Shown piece after piece: positions 35,876 through 45,007 of a stretch of 64,000 nt of DNA (its first letter is position 1; each line of letters opens with the position of its first letter). Origin of the DNA: Alteribacillus sp. YIM 98480. Its GTDB lineage: Bacteria > Bacillota > Bacilli > Bacillales > Marinococcaceae. The notes below the pieces were generated by a model. It saw only the letters and a program-made list of their open reading frames with translations, did not search any database and was not told where the DNA came from. The stretch is from NCBI RefSeq assembly GCF_009765375.1, contig NZ_VTOK01000017.1:1-64000 (forward strand), read 5' to 3'. A program made the position numbers and the translations under genes.

Positions 35876-36221
35876 TAACTAGTAGATTTATATAATGCTC
35901 GTTTAAATGATATAGAAATGAATGAGAAATTCATTCTTTAGATAATAGAATCGATTTGCTTTCTGTGATCAATCGGCAATAAATACAATGCATCTTGATG
36001 TATTGGAATGCTTATTCTGTTCGTGTCAGTATGTTTTATCATTACATTACATCTTATTTAAAGCTCATGCTTCGCGCCTTATTTAAACGAATGGGACAGC
36101 CTACACGGCATGAGTGATGCACTGGTGGGTGACGCGATCTTCAAAAAACGGTTGGCTTTGGGTAGAACCAGCCATGGTTGTAACTCACCTTAAAAAATTT
36201 GATTTTGTGACTTGATGGCAG

Positions 36222-36283
36222 GCGACCCTGCGCGAAAGCTCCAGAACCTGTCGCGGCTGACCAGGGCGCTTGCGCTTTTCTTA
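36222..36283. repeat. Dispersed repeat, right inverted copy
   Basis: Reverse complement of 35083-35144 with two mismatches. The pair bounds a 1.08-kb segment carrying the small hypothetical gene and GC-rich blocks. Confidence 0.8.
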
Positions 36284-36573
36284 TTATCTGTACTGTTGTA
36301 TCAATGATTCTGGCACTCTATCAAAAACTTCATAGAATCCAATAAAAAATTTGGTAAAAATTCTCACGTGCATTATTGCAATCTATGAGGTATTCGTTTA
36401 TATTGTGAATATGAGGAAAAGTGAAAAGAGTTTTTATTTTGTGAATATTTATCTCCTCCTCGTAAGAAAATAGTTTTAATTTTTAGCTGCCAATGAATAA
36501 GGATATTTATTAATTGTTTTATTAAAATGAAGGGAGGACAAGTAATATAATGATATTTTTTTTATGATATTAA

Positions 36574-36595
36574 TGTATACACAAGACTGTATTAC
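36574..36595. promoter_or_regulatory. GTATAC operator candidate A (before TAXI operon)
   Basis: TGTATACA, six bases, then TGTATTAC: two half-sites starting 14 bases apart, about 150 bases before the TAXI receptor gene. The GTATAC core suits a GntR/FCD regulator such as the one encoded at 50092. The same 14-base period is found at 40094 and 55165. Confidence 0.55.
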
Positions 36596-36743
36596 GAACC
36601 CTTAAAACATGTTTTAGTATGCATTAATATTTTTTGAGTATTTAAAAATCAAAATTAAATGGTGTTGAACGAAAGTAAGGGGTCATTTTACATCAGATCT
36701 GAATTTCGAACCAAACATTTTATAAAAAAGGGGTAATGTTAAC

Positions 36744-37823
36744 ATGGCAAGTTTATTAAAACGATTTCTTTTGGTGATCTGCTTGTCCATCCCACTTGTA
36801 CTAATTGCATGTGGAAATGGAGAAGAAGGGGAAGGGACTGCGGAAAACACAAGTGCAAATGAAAGCAGTACAGAATCTACCGATGGGAATTCTAGTGAAT
36901 CAACACAATTGAAGGTTGCGTCAAATAATACCCAAACTTCCTGGTATATGTTTACTGGTGCTCTCTCTAACCTGATGCGTGAAGCGTCTCCAGTAAGTGC
37001 CAATGTAGACGTTCTTTCGTATGCAGGAGGAGTTGGTAATGCAGAGCTCGTCAATAATGGAGAAGCAGATTTTGCAGTTAGTTTTAATATTACTAATGAT
37101 TGGGCCTACAATGGAAAAGTTGCTTATGAAGAGCCGATGGAAAACTTACGTGGTTTAGCAGGGGGGATCAATCAATACTATATAGGAGTTATTGCTAGCA
37201 ATGACTTTCTAGAAGAACATAATATAGAATCCTTACATGATATTCGTGCAAAAGAAATACCGGTTAATGTGATTACGAACCCAGATGGAACATTAGCCGA
37301 ATATAGCACACGACTTACCCTTGAAGCGTATGGAATGGATTATGACATGATTGAAGATTTTGGCGGTTCGGTCGAGTTAACATCCAACGATGTAATCAAG
37401 TCTAATTTTCAAAGTGGAAAAGCCGATCTCCACATTTTAGCTATGACAAAGGCACACCCAGTTATTACAGAAATAGCAATTCAGAGTGATATTACGGTGA
37501 TGCCGATGGAAGAAGATATTATAGAAGAAATGGAGCAATATGGATACAAGCAAGAAACATTCCCTGCTGGAGAATTTGAAGGTCAAGAAGAAGATGTTAC
37601 AACTGGTGGTTTTGTAGCATCTTACATTACTAGTGATAATATGGATGAGGAAGTAGCATACACGATTGCCAAAACGGTAACGGAAAATAAGGATGCTTTA
37701 GTAGAAGCACATAGTTCTGTATCAGATTTTGAACCGGAACAAGTCGCTAATCCAGAATTAATTGGTATCCCGCTGCACCCCGGTGCTGAGCGTTATTATG
37801 AAGAAGAAGGGTTATTGGATTAG
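36744..37823 (+). CDS. TAXI family TRAP solute receptor (system 4)
   Basis: Lipoprotein receptor of 359 residues: basic start, hydrophobic helix, lipobox LIAC (Cys about 23), then an unusually long Ser/Glu/Thr/Asn linker to about residue 55. The TAXI domain follows (LKVASNNTQTSWYMFTGALSNLMREAS, VGNAELVNNGEADFAVSF). It is a paralogue of the receptor at 7899. AAGGGG precedes ATG 36744. A hairpin separates it from its permease gene, which probably makes the receptor more abundant than the permease. Ligand unknown. Confidence 0.92.
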   Translation: MASLLKRFLLVICLSIPLVLIACGNGEEGEGTAENTSANESSTESTDGNSSESTQLKVASNNTQTSWYMFTGALSNLMREASPVSANVDVLSYAGGVGNAELVNNGEADFAVSFNITNDWAYNGKVAYEEPMENLRGLAGGINQYYIGVIASNDFLEEHNIESLHDIRAKEIPVNVITNPDGTLAEYSTRLTLEAYGMDYDMIEDFGGSVELTSNDVIKSNFQSGKADLHILAMTKAHPVITEIAIQSDITVMPMEEDIIEEMEQYGYKQETFPAGEFEGQEEDVTTGGFVASYITSDNMDEEVAYTIAKTVTENKDALVEAHSSVSDFEPEQVANPELIGIPLHPGAERYYEEEGLLD

Positions 37824-37841
37824 GAATTAAAAGAGGAAAAG

Positions 37842-37874
37842 GAGCATAATGTAGTCTTCTCATTATGCTCTTTT
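37842..37874 (+). terminator. Hairpin between TAXI receptor and permease genes
   Basis: GAGCATAATG (37842-37851) pairs perfectly with CATTATGCTC (37861-37870), followed by only four T. A leaky terminator of this kind, inside an operon, would lower permease expression relative to the receptor. Confidence 0.7.
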
Positions 37875-37920
37875 AACACCGCGTATTTCAGGGGTGATTT
37901 TTTCTGTAGGAGGATTTCAT

Positions 37921-39810
37921 ATGATTAAAAAATTTTTGACCCCTATAGCAATCATTGCGATTTTGTGGGCCCTTTTTCAATTATATTTAGCAGGGATAGG
38001 ACCAATGACTGCACAAATTCAGCGTTCTGTTCATGTAGCTTTTGCTCTGGCTCTTACTTTTTTATTGGTAAGAAGGGGAAAGGACTCTAAGGTCTTTCTT
38101 TTTAGATACTTTGACTTTGTCCTTGTTGCTGTCTCTCTTGCTTCTGGAGCTTATGTTTATTTGTCAGAGGATCGTTTAGTAGCTCGAACGCAATTTGTAA
38201 GTGAATTAAGTTACATGGATTATTTTTTTGGGATTGTGATTGTTCTTCTTGTATTAGAAGCTTCAAGAAGATTAGTTGGTAAAACAATGACAATATTGGC
38301 AGCTGTTTTTATTTTCTACGCATTTTTTGGAAATCTAGTGCCAGGATTATTAAATCACAGTGGATTAGACTTTAAACAAATGGTAGAAATTATGTTTCTT
38401 TCAGCGGATGGTATTCTAGGCGTTCCTACAGGAGTATCAGTAGATTATGTATTCTATTTCATTATGTTTGCTGCATTTTTAGAGATTTCCGGTGGCGGGA
38501 GACTGTTTATCGATCTTGCATTTAAAATAACAGGACGAATGAAAGGCGGCCCTGCAAAAGCTGCGATCATGGCAAGTGGTGGAATGGGAACTATTAGTGG
38601 AAGTGCCGTAGGAAATGTGGCCAGCACTGGTGTTTTTACTATTCCTCTTATGAAAAGAGCTGGTTACACTCCCAAGTTTGCTGCTTCAATAGAAGCTTTG
38701 GCGTCCACAGGAGGTCAAATTTTACCTCCGATAATGGGGGCAGCTGCATTCTTATTAGCAGACACGGTTGGAGTTCCTTACACAGAAGTAATTCTTTCTG
38801 CTTTAATTCCAGCTCTTCTGTTTTATATGGCGTTACTTATCATGGTACATTTACAAGCCATTAAAGGAGACGTTACTACTTACTCAAGGGATGTACAAAC
38901 CAAAAAAGAAAGTGTGCTAAAAAGGATTCATCTCCTCTTACCGCTTGGTTTACTAGTATTTCTCATATTTTCGGGAGCAACCTTGCAATCTGCAGCGTTT
39001 TGGTCGATTTTATCTGTCATTGGGGTCAGTTATATAAGAAAAGAAACAAGATTTTCTTTAACTAATATTTTGGATGGCTTGGTCCAGGGGTCGAAACAAG
39101 CTGTTCAAGTTGCTATCCCTTGTGCCGTAGCAGGTATTGTAGTTGGAGTAGTAACGCATTCTGGTCTTGGTATGAAGCTGGGAAATTTAATTATTAATGC
39201 TTCTTTTGGCATACCGGTATTATCCGCAATTCTGGTAGCTATTGGGTGTATTATTTTAGGGATGGGAATGCCAACAACATCAGCCTATATCATGGGTGCT
39301 ATGTTGCTTGCTCCTTCCTTAATATCATTAGATTTTCATCCAGTTGCGGCTCAGTTGTTTGTTCTTTATTTTGCCGTATTATCAATGATTACTCCACCAA
39401 TTGCCTTGGCAACATATAGTGCTGCAACCATTGCAAAAACCGATACGAATACAACTGGATTTTACGCTTTCTTTTTAGGAATACCACTTTATCTCATCCC
39501 ATTTGCGTTTTTGTTTAACCCCGCGATGTTATTGTATGGAGAAATATCGTCCATTATTTGGGTCACTTTTACAACTACAATCGGGTTATTCATGTTATCG
39601 AGCGCGGTTATTGGCTATTTATTTGATAATTTAGGAACAGGAATGCGTTGGATATTAATGATTCTGTCCGCTTGTTTAATCATTCCTGAGGGTTTTACCG
39701 ACATTATTGGAGTTATTTTTGCAGGAATTATTATCCTTTGGAAAAAACGTACAGTGATTGAAGCGGCAAAAAATAACTCTAAAAAGCAAAAAATGGATCA
39801 AGCAACGTAA
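37921..39810 (+). CDS. TRAP transporter fused permease (system 4)
   Basis: About 629 residues, the same length and layout as the 9014 permease and clearly its paralogue: small-subunit-like helices up to about 170, then the DctM-like core with GGPAKAAIMASGGMGTISGSAVGNVASTG near 205, GGQILPPIMGAAAF near 262 and CIILGMGMPTTSAYIMGA near 437. ATG 37921 follows TAGGAGG; the upstream in-frame start at 37894 lacks a site. Works with the TAXI receptor upstream as a Na+-driven importer. A terminator-like hairpin follows. Confidence 0.93.
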   Translation: MIKKFLTPIAIIAILWALFQLYLAGIGPMTAQIQRSVHVAFALALTFLLVRRGKDSKVFLFRYFDFVLVAVSLASGAYVYLSEDRLVARTQFVSELSYMDYFFGIVIVLLVLEASRRLVGKTMTILAAVFIFYAFFGNLVPGLLNHSGLDFKQMVEIMFLSADGILGVPTGVSVDYVFYFIMFAAFLEISGGGRLFIDLAFKITGRMKGGPAKAAIMASGGMGTISGSAVGNVASTGVFTIPLMKRAGYTPKFAASIEALASTGGQILPPIMGAAAFLLADTVGVPYTEVILSALIPALLFYMALLIMVHLQAIKGDVTTYSRDVQTKKESVLKRIHLLLPLGLLVFLIFSGATLQSAAFWSILSVIGVSYIRKETRFSLTNILDGLVQGSKQAVQVAIPCAVAGIVVGVVTHSGLGMKLGNLIINASFGIPVLSAILVAIGCIILGMGMPTTSAYIMGAMLLAPSLISLDFHPVAAQLFVLYFAVLSMITPPIALATYSAATIAKTDTNTTGFYAFFLGIPLYLIPFAFLFNPAMLLYGEISSIIWVTFTTTIGLFMLSSAVIGYLFDNLGTGMRWILMILSACLIIPEGFTDIIGVIFAGIIILWKKRTVIEAAKNNSKKQKMDQAT

Positions 39811-40062
39811 AGATAAAACAAATATTTTTATTTAGAAAATTTAATTCGCCATGCTATTATTCATTAGAGTGATTGTTAATGCCCTAAGAGAATTAACATC
39901 TCATGCTTTTAACAGGTGTTAGGAGGACTACTATTTAGGGCATTTTTATTTTACTATTCTAGGGGTTCAGTGCGTGTTATCCCTAAAAGTTAAGTGAATT
40001 TCATTCTTGATAAGGAAAGGTCATTATTTTAATAAAAGTATGGAAGATGATTTTACATAGTA
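39811..40062. other. Intergenic region after the second TAXI operon
   Basis: Holds the terminator at 39878-39952. Beyond it I see nothing until the promoter at 40063. Confidence 0.5.
39878..39952 (+). terminator. Terminator-like hairpin of the TAXI operon
   Basis: AATGCCCTAA (39878-39887) pairs perfectly with TTAGGGCATT (39935-39944), then TTTATTTT. The loop is long (47 bases) but inner pairings exist. Confidence 0.65.
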
Positions 40063-40116
40063 TTGACAAAAGTCTGCAAATTTTGATATATTGTGTATAC
40101 AGAATTCAGTATAACA
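40063..40116 (+). promoter_or_regulatory. Promoter of dctP system 5 with GTATAC operator B
   Basis: TTGACA (40063-40068) and TATATT (40087-40092) are 18 bases apart. Directly downstream, at 40094-40116, TGTATACA-GAATTC-AGTATAAC gives two half-sites 14 bases apart around an EcoRI-like palindrome; the 18-base core TATACAGAATTCAGTATA is nearly symmetric. A bound repressor would cover the start point. About 320 bases of leader then precede dctP. Confidence 0.65.
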
Positions 40117-40170
40117 AATTATTTGTACTTAAACTTTATGAAACATTAACTAACAAAAAGGGTGGTAAAA

Positions 40171-40227
40171 ATGATTTTAAAAATTTCAGAAAGGAATGAT
40201 AATTCTAGTAAATTAATAAAAACATAG
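40171..40227 (+). CDS. Possible 18-residue leader peptide
   Basis: AAGGGTGGTAAAA precedes ATG 40171 at a normal distance, and the frame runs 18 codons to TAG (starting MILKISERND). It lies in the long leader between the promoter at 40063 and dctP at 40438. There is no regulatory amino-acid run, so its role, if any, is unclear; it may be chance. Confidence 0.3.
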   Translation: MILKISERNDNSSKLIKT

Positions 40228-40437
40228 CTTAAGAAAAATTTGAGATGAACAACTTATGGGCAATAAAAAGCATAAAAAGCCGATTGAAATGCAGGGTGAA
40301 AAAAGGATAAAAGATTATATTTCCGTTCATTTTTGGACAATTGCCCTGTACATTTATCAGCTCAGTTAAGAAAGAGTTTTCTATTAAATAGAGGGATTAG
40401 CATAGTAGATTAAAGTTTGTAAATTAGGAGGATAAAC

Positions 40438-41481
40438 ATGAAGAAGACAAAAACAATATTGAGTTCTCTTTTGCTAAGTACGATGGGGTTTCTTGCAGCT
40501 TGTGGAGAAGAAAGCGGAAGCCAAGACAGTTCTGCTGAATCAACAGAAGAAGGATCTTCAGAAGAGTCCATTGTCCTTTCTACTGCAAACATTACACAAG
40601 CTGACAACTCGTTAAGTGTTGTATTACAAAACATAGGAGATGAATTGGAAGAACGGACGGATGGAAGAATTACTGCAGAACATAATCCTGGCGGTCAACT
40701 AGGAAATGAAGAAGACATGATGCAGCAGTTAAACTCTGGAACAATTGATATTGCTAATATTACAACAGCTCAGCTAAGTAATTCCTCACCTGCTTTTGGA
40801 GCATGGTTAACGCCATTTGTTGTAGAAACGCATGAACAAGCCTATGAATTGTGGACAAGTGAGGAGTCAATGGCACTTTTTGATACATTAGAGAACCAAA
40901 ACGTTAAAGGGTTGGGATATTCCACTTCTGGGTTTCGATACATGTTATCCGTCGATCCCATTGATTCGGTATCAGATCTAGACGGTTTCAAACTTCGTAC
41001 TACACCAAGCCCAACCATTATGGATTTTTGGAATGGTGTAGGAGCAAGCCCAACAGCGATGCCCCTTACTGAAGTTTATACTTCTCTTCAAACAAACGTG
41101 ATAGATGGTGTAGATATTGATACGCAATCCCTTGTAAGTGAAAACTTAACTGAAATTGCAACCAACATGACACCTTCTAAGCATATGTACTGGGCTGCAG
41201 GAATTATGATGAATCAAGAACGCTGGGACAGTTTTTCGGAAGAAGATCAGCAATTGATACAAGAAGTAGTAGATGAAGTAACCAAAGAAAATGCTGAAAC
41301 GTTAATAGAATTTGAGGAAAACTTATTAGAAAACGGAGAAGATGAACAAGGCGTTTCAATTGTTGAATTTGACTACTCCGAATTTGACCCAGTAACCGAG
41401 GAAGTACGTGAGGCCTGGATGGAAAAAAGCCCTGAGATTAAGCCATTTTTAGAAAAAGCTGATGAAATAAAATCCGAGTAA
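40438..41481 (+). CDS. dctP: DctP family TRAP receptor (system 5)
   Basis: Lipoprotein receptor of 347 residues with lipobox LAAC (Cys about 21) and a Ser/Glu-rich linker. The DctP domain runs from LSTANITQADNSLSVVLQNIGDELEERT, with GGQLGNEEDMMQQLNSGTID near 78 and FKLRTTPSP with the carboxylate-binding Arg near 183. AGGAGG precedes ATG 40438. It is different from the other DctP receptors here. dctQ, dctM and a ubiD gene follow in line, so the ligand is likely the acid that UbiD decarboxylates. Confidence 0.93.
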   Translation: MKKTKTILSSLLLSTMGFLAACGEESGSQDSSAESTEEGSSEESIVLSTANITQADNSLSVVLQNIGDELEERTDGRITAEHNPGGQLGNEEDMMQQLNSGTIDIANITTAQLSNSSPAFGAWLTPFVVETHEQAYELWTSEESMALFDTLENQNVKGLGYSTSGFRYMLSVDPIDSVSDLDGFKLRTTPSPTIMDFWNGVGASPTAMPLTEVYTSLQTNVIDGVDIDTQSLVSENLTEIATNMTPSKHMYWAAGIMMNQERWDSFSEEDQQLIQEVVDEVTKENAETLIEFEENLLENGEDEQGVSIVEFDYSEFDPVTEEVREAWMEKSPEIKPFLEKADEIKSE

Positions 41482-41496
41482 CAAGTAGGTGAGACA

Positions 41497-42024
41497 ATGA
41501 AAGAGGACGTTCAAAAGAAAAGTATGATTGCGGCAATTGCTAACGGAATGGAACGCGTTCTCGAATGGGTTAGTATTATCTTCATTGTATTGTTAACCAT
41601 AAACATGATTATGGCTGTCTTCTTTCGTTATATATTAAGTGATTCCATTTTTTGGGCTGATGAATTATCTCTCGTTTTGTTCGCTTGGCTTACTTTTTTA
41701 GGTGGGAGTCTTGCAGTGAAACGTTCTGAGATGGCGGCGGTTACTCTTTTTCTTAGCCGCCTGCCTGACAGAACATATAGAATGTTCTCAAGTTTAATTC
41801 AGATCCTTATAATCATTTTTTCTGGGGTGTTAGGTTATTACTCCTATTTGTGGATTTCAAGTCCTAGTGTAGTAAATATGATGTCTTCTACCCTTCCAAT
41901 GAGCATGTGGATTATTTACTTGATTGTCCCCATTAGTATGGTTTGTATTATTGTATTCGCGGTGGACAATATCCGCAAGATATATACTAAACAGCTCAAT
42001 GAGGAGGGAGGCTTTCCATTATGA
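41497..42024 (+). CDS. dctQ: TRAP small permease, DctQ family (system 5)
   Basis: About 175 residues, a little longer than usual at the N-terminus. Four membrane helices; FWADELSLVLFAWLTFLGGSLAVKRSEMAAV holds the family motif. TAGGTGAGAC precedes ATG 41497, 15 bases after dctP. Its stop overlaps the dctM start by 4 bases (ATGA). Confidence 0.9.
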   Translation: MKEDVQKKSMIAAIANGMERVLEWVSIIFIVLLTINMIMAVFFRYILSDSIFWADELSLVLFAWLTFLGGSLAVKRSEMAAVTLFLSRLPDRTYRMFSSLIQILIIIFSGVLGYYSYLWISSPSVVNMMSSTLPMSMWIIYLIVPISMVCIIVFAVDNIRKIYTKQLNEEGGFPL

Positions 42025-43295
42025 TAGCTGCTATAGCATTTTTCTTATTGCTGCTGTTAGGGGTTCCTATAGCATTTGTATTAGGTTTAACTACATTAAT
42101 ATTTGTTATTTCTACAGGAAATATTGCCGTTTTTGAGTCCATGCCTTCTCGCATGTACAATGGCTTGCAAACGTTTGGTCTTGTTGCAATCCCAATGTTC
42201 ATTTTATTAGGAGAAGTCATGAATAGAGGGGGAATAACAGAACGTCTTATTGAATTCTGCCAAACGATTCTAGCACATTTACGCGGAGGTTTAGCTTACG
42301 TTAATGTTTTAGCTAATATGGCTCTAGCTTCTATTGTTGGATCTGCCAATGCTCAAACAGCCATTATGAGTAAAACCATGGTTCCTTCTATGGAAAAGGA
42401 AGGCTATAAAAGAGAATTTAGTACTGCTCTAACGGCGTCATCATCCATTATAGGTCCTTTAATTCCGCCAAGTATGCCATTTATTGTTTATGGTGTAACA
42501 GCTGGTGTATCTATTGGAAGCTTGTTTCTAGCAGGGATCGTACCAGGGATTTTCTTTGCGCTAGGTTTTTCCATTGCTATTTATTTTATAGCAAAAAAAC
42601 AAAATCTACCAACCTCTGAAAAATCAGAGTGGACACATATATTAAAATCTACATTAAATGTACTTCCAGCCTTAATTATACCAGTTTTCATATTAGTAGG
42701 TATTACCACAGGAGCGTTTACTGCAACAGAATCAGCTGCAGTTGCTGTATTTATTGCTTTCCTTGTCGGTTTTTTCTTTTACAAACAGTTAAAGTTAAAG
42801 GATTTGCCAAAACTATTTTTTCAAACGGTTATTACATCTTCAGCTGTAACTTTTCTGTTAGCAACATCTAATATTTTTGGCTGGGTATTAAGTGTACAGA
42901 GAGTTCCACAAATGGTAGCAGAAGTTTTTCTAGGGCTTACGGAAAATCCACTTATTTTCTTATTATTGATTAATATTCTTCTCTTAATCATTGGAATGGT
43001 CATAGATGGGCTAGCTGCTTTAATATTATTAACTCCTATCCTGCTTCCTATTGCCGTTCAATTTGGAGTAGATCCGATTCATTTCGGTGTCATTATGGTT
43101 ATTAACTTAACATTAGGGCTCATGACTCCTCCAGTAGGTACGGTCCTGTTTATTGCTTCATCTACTGCAAAAGTTAAGGTAGAAACTTTAATTCGCAGCA
43201 TAGCTCCATTTTTGATCATATCTTTTGTCATTCTTTTAATTATAACTTATATGCCTTGGACCAGTCTTAGCATTCCAACGTTCTTCAATAGATAA
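42021..43295 (+). CDS. dctM: TRAP large permease, DctM family (system 5)
   Basis: 424 residues with the full set of helices. IPMFILLGEVMNRGGITERL near 58, ASSSIIGPLIPPSMPFIVYG near 140, TATESAAVAVF near 235 and LTLGLMTPPVGTVLF near 363 are family blocks. GAGGAGGGAGG lies before ATG 42021 inside the end of dctQ. Closest relative in the window is the dctM at 1851 by motif wording (GSANA, MVPEMEK/MVPSMEK). ubiD starts 28 bases after its stop. Confidence 0.93.
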   Translation: MIAAIAFFLLLLLGVPIAFVLGLTTLIFVISTGNIAVFESMPSRMYNGLQTFGLVAIPMFILLGEVMNRGGITERLIEFCQTILAHLRGGLAYVNVLANMALASIVGSANAQTAIMSKTMVPSMEKEGYKREFSTALTASSSIIGPLIPPSMPFIVYGVTAGVSIGSLFLAGIVPGIFFALGFSIAIYFIAKKQNLPTSEKSEWTHILKSTLNVLPALIIPVFILVGITTGAFTATESAAVAVFIAFLVGFFFYKQLKLKDLPKLFFQTVITSSAVTFLLATSNIFGWVLSVQRVPQMVAEVFLGLTENPLIFLLLINILLLIIGMVIDGLAALILLTPILLPIAVQFGVDPIHFGVIMVINLTLGLMTPPVGTVLFIASSTAKVKVETLIRSIAPFLIISFVILLIITYMPWTSLSIPTFFNR

Positions 43296-43323
43296 AATTA
43301 ACTTATGAACAAGGGGGATACTT

Positions 43324-44727
43324 ATGAAAAGTAGTTTTTTTCGAAATTGGCTGGAATATATGGCATCTAACAATAACATAGGTATTGTTGAAAAACCTGT
43401 GTCTATCACACATGAAATTGCGGCCTTCACGAAGTACTTAGATGGAAAGAATCCTGTTCTCTTTTCTAATGTTGAAGGCTACGATATACCAGTTGTGGCT
43501 GGCATAGCTAGTACGAGAGAACAATTTGCTGATGCGATTGGGTGCAGCTTAAAAGACATGAGTACGAAATTTTTGGATGCGATTGATAATCCTGTTCCAA
43601 ACCAGAGAATGAACAGAGAAGATGCACCTGTTCAAGAGAATGTTGTTACTGAGGATATAGATTTGTTAACAATGCTACCCATACCAAAATTTCATAAAAA
43701 GGATTCCGGTCACTATATTACAGCAGGTCTAGCCATTGTGCGAGATCCTAAAACAGGTAAGCAGAATGTATCTATTCATAGGCTGCAAGTTTCGGGGAAG
43801 AACAAACTCGGAGCCTTAATTCTTCCAAGACATACGTATAATTTTTATAAGTATGCAGAAGAAAGAGACCAACCACTAGAAATTGCGATTGTACTTGGGG
43901 TCGATCCTATTTTGATGCTTGCCTCACAGGCTATAGCACCTCTAGGACAGGATGAACTGGAAATTGCAGGTGCAATCAAAGGAGAAGCCGTTTCTGTTGT
44001 TAAATGTACAACAGTGGACATTGATGTACCAGCTTATTCGGAAATTGTTCTGGAAGGGAAGATACTACCAAAAGTTCGTGAGTCTGAAGGACCTTTTGGA
44101 GAATTTCCAAGTTATTATGGACCCGAAAGTGATAAGCACGTCATAACGGTGGATGCCATAACGCACAGAAGCTGCCCCATTTTTCAGACTTGCTTGGCTG
44201 GATCAGACGAGAACCTTTTATTAGGTGCAATCCCAAGGGAAGCTGGATTACTTCGTGCTCTTCGCAATACATCTCCTATGGTAAAAGAGGTTCATCTAAC
44301 CAGAGGGGGGAAAAATCGTTTTCATTTAGTAGTATCGATGAAAAAGAGAAATGAAGGTGAAGCAAAGAATGTTATTTTTGCTGCATTTGCAGGTCATTAT
44401 GACATAAAACAAGTCATTATAGTAGATGAAGAGATAGATATATTTAATAGTGAACAAGTGGAGTGGTGTGTGGCGACGCGGTTTCAAGCAGACAAAGATT
44501 TAGTCGTTGCTCACGGAGCTCTGGGCTCCAAATTGGATCCTTCTACAGACAACGGAGTGAGTGCAAAAATGGGACTGGATTGTACTGTTCCTTTAGATGC
44601 TGACCCTTTTGATTATGAAGTAACTGAAATTCCGAACATGGAAAAGATTGATTTTGAGGCAGATATACAGTGGAAAGCTAAAAATAAGCTAAGCTCTTAT
44701 TGGAAAGAGGAATCAATGACCAAATAA
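43324..44727 (+). CDS. ubiD: UbiD family prenyl-FMN-dependent decarboxylase (second)
   Basis: 467 residues. Active-site residues Arg153 (SIHRLQ), Glu255 and Glu260 (SEGPFGEF) are intact. Closely related to the UbiD at 6450 over the whole length; the C-terminus has an extra charged tail of about 20 residues. GGGGGATACTT precedes ATG 43324. It is last in the dctPQM-ubiD operon; no ubiX is adjacent, so its cofactor should come from the ubiX at 52601 or 3187. Substrate probably the acid brought in by the adjoining TRAP system. No clear terminator follows. Confidence 0.93.
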   Translation: MKSSFFRNWLEYMASNNNIGIVEKPVSITHEIAAFTKYLDGKNPVLFSNVEGYDIPVVAGIASTREQFADAIGCSLKDMSTKFLDAIDNPVPNQRMNREDAPVQENVVTEDIDLLTMLPIPKFHKKDSGHYITAGLAIVRDPKTGKQNVSIHRLQVSGKNKLGALILPRHTYNFYKYAEERDQPLEIAIVLGVDPILMLASQAIAPLGQDELEIAGAIKGEAVSVVKCTTVDIDVPAYSEIVLEGKILPKVRESEGPFGEFPSYYGPESDKHVITVDAITHRSCPIFQTCLAGSDENLLLGAIPREAGLLRALRNTSPMVKEVHLTRGGKNRFHLVVSMKKRNEGEAKNVIFAAFAGHYDIKQVIIVDEEIDIFNSEQVEWCVATRFQADKDLVVAHGALGSKLDPSTDNGVSAKMGLDCTVPLDADPFDYEVTEIPNMEKIDFEADIQWKAKNKLSSYWKEESMTK

Positions 44728-44833
44728 TAAACGTTAGAATTTCGGCAGTATTCGCACCAAAAAAGGAATTAAAAACTTGCCCTTCCCCTGAAATGACAGG
44801 CTTCATATTTAATAATGTTAAGTGATTGGAATA

Positions 44834-44900
44834 TTGACAGAAAGTTTTTAATAGTATATAGTGTATGTTGAATTATGTGTTTTGTGTTATGTATACATAA
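44834..44900 (+). promoter_or_regulatory. Promoter of the second hydroxylase operon with GTATAC palindrome C
   Basis: TTGACA (44834-44839) and TATAGT (44857-44862) stand 17 bases apart. The perfect 14-base palindrome TTATGTATACATAA lies at 44887-44900, about 20 bases past the expected start point, a roadblock or repressor position. Leader to ATG 45008 is about 140 bases. Confidence 0.65.
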
Positions 44901-45007
44901 AATAAACAAAACGTTAAAGTAAGTAACTATAAAAGTAAGTTTGGAAGAGTCAAAGAGATTGTATTTAGAAAAGTTCTATTTATTAAAAAAGAAGGGGTGA
45001 CTCATTA

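Larger units (their letters stand above)
35570..36573. other. Gene-free region with GC-rich repeats
   Basis: About 1 kb without a supported gene. A GC-rich block at about 35690-35875 and another at 36060-36180 look like parts of Bacillus-type intergenic repeats. The inverted copy of the left repeat is at 36222-36283. Beyond it the sequence is very AT-rich up to the operator at 36574. Confidence 0.55.
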
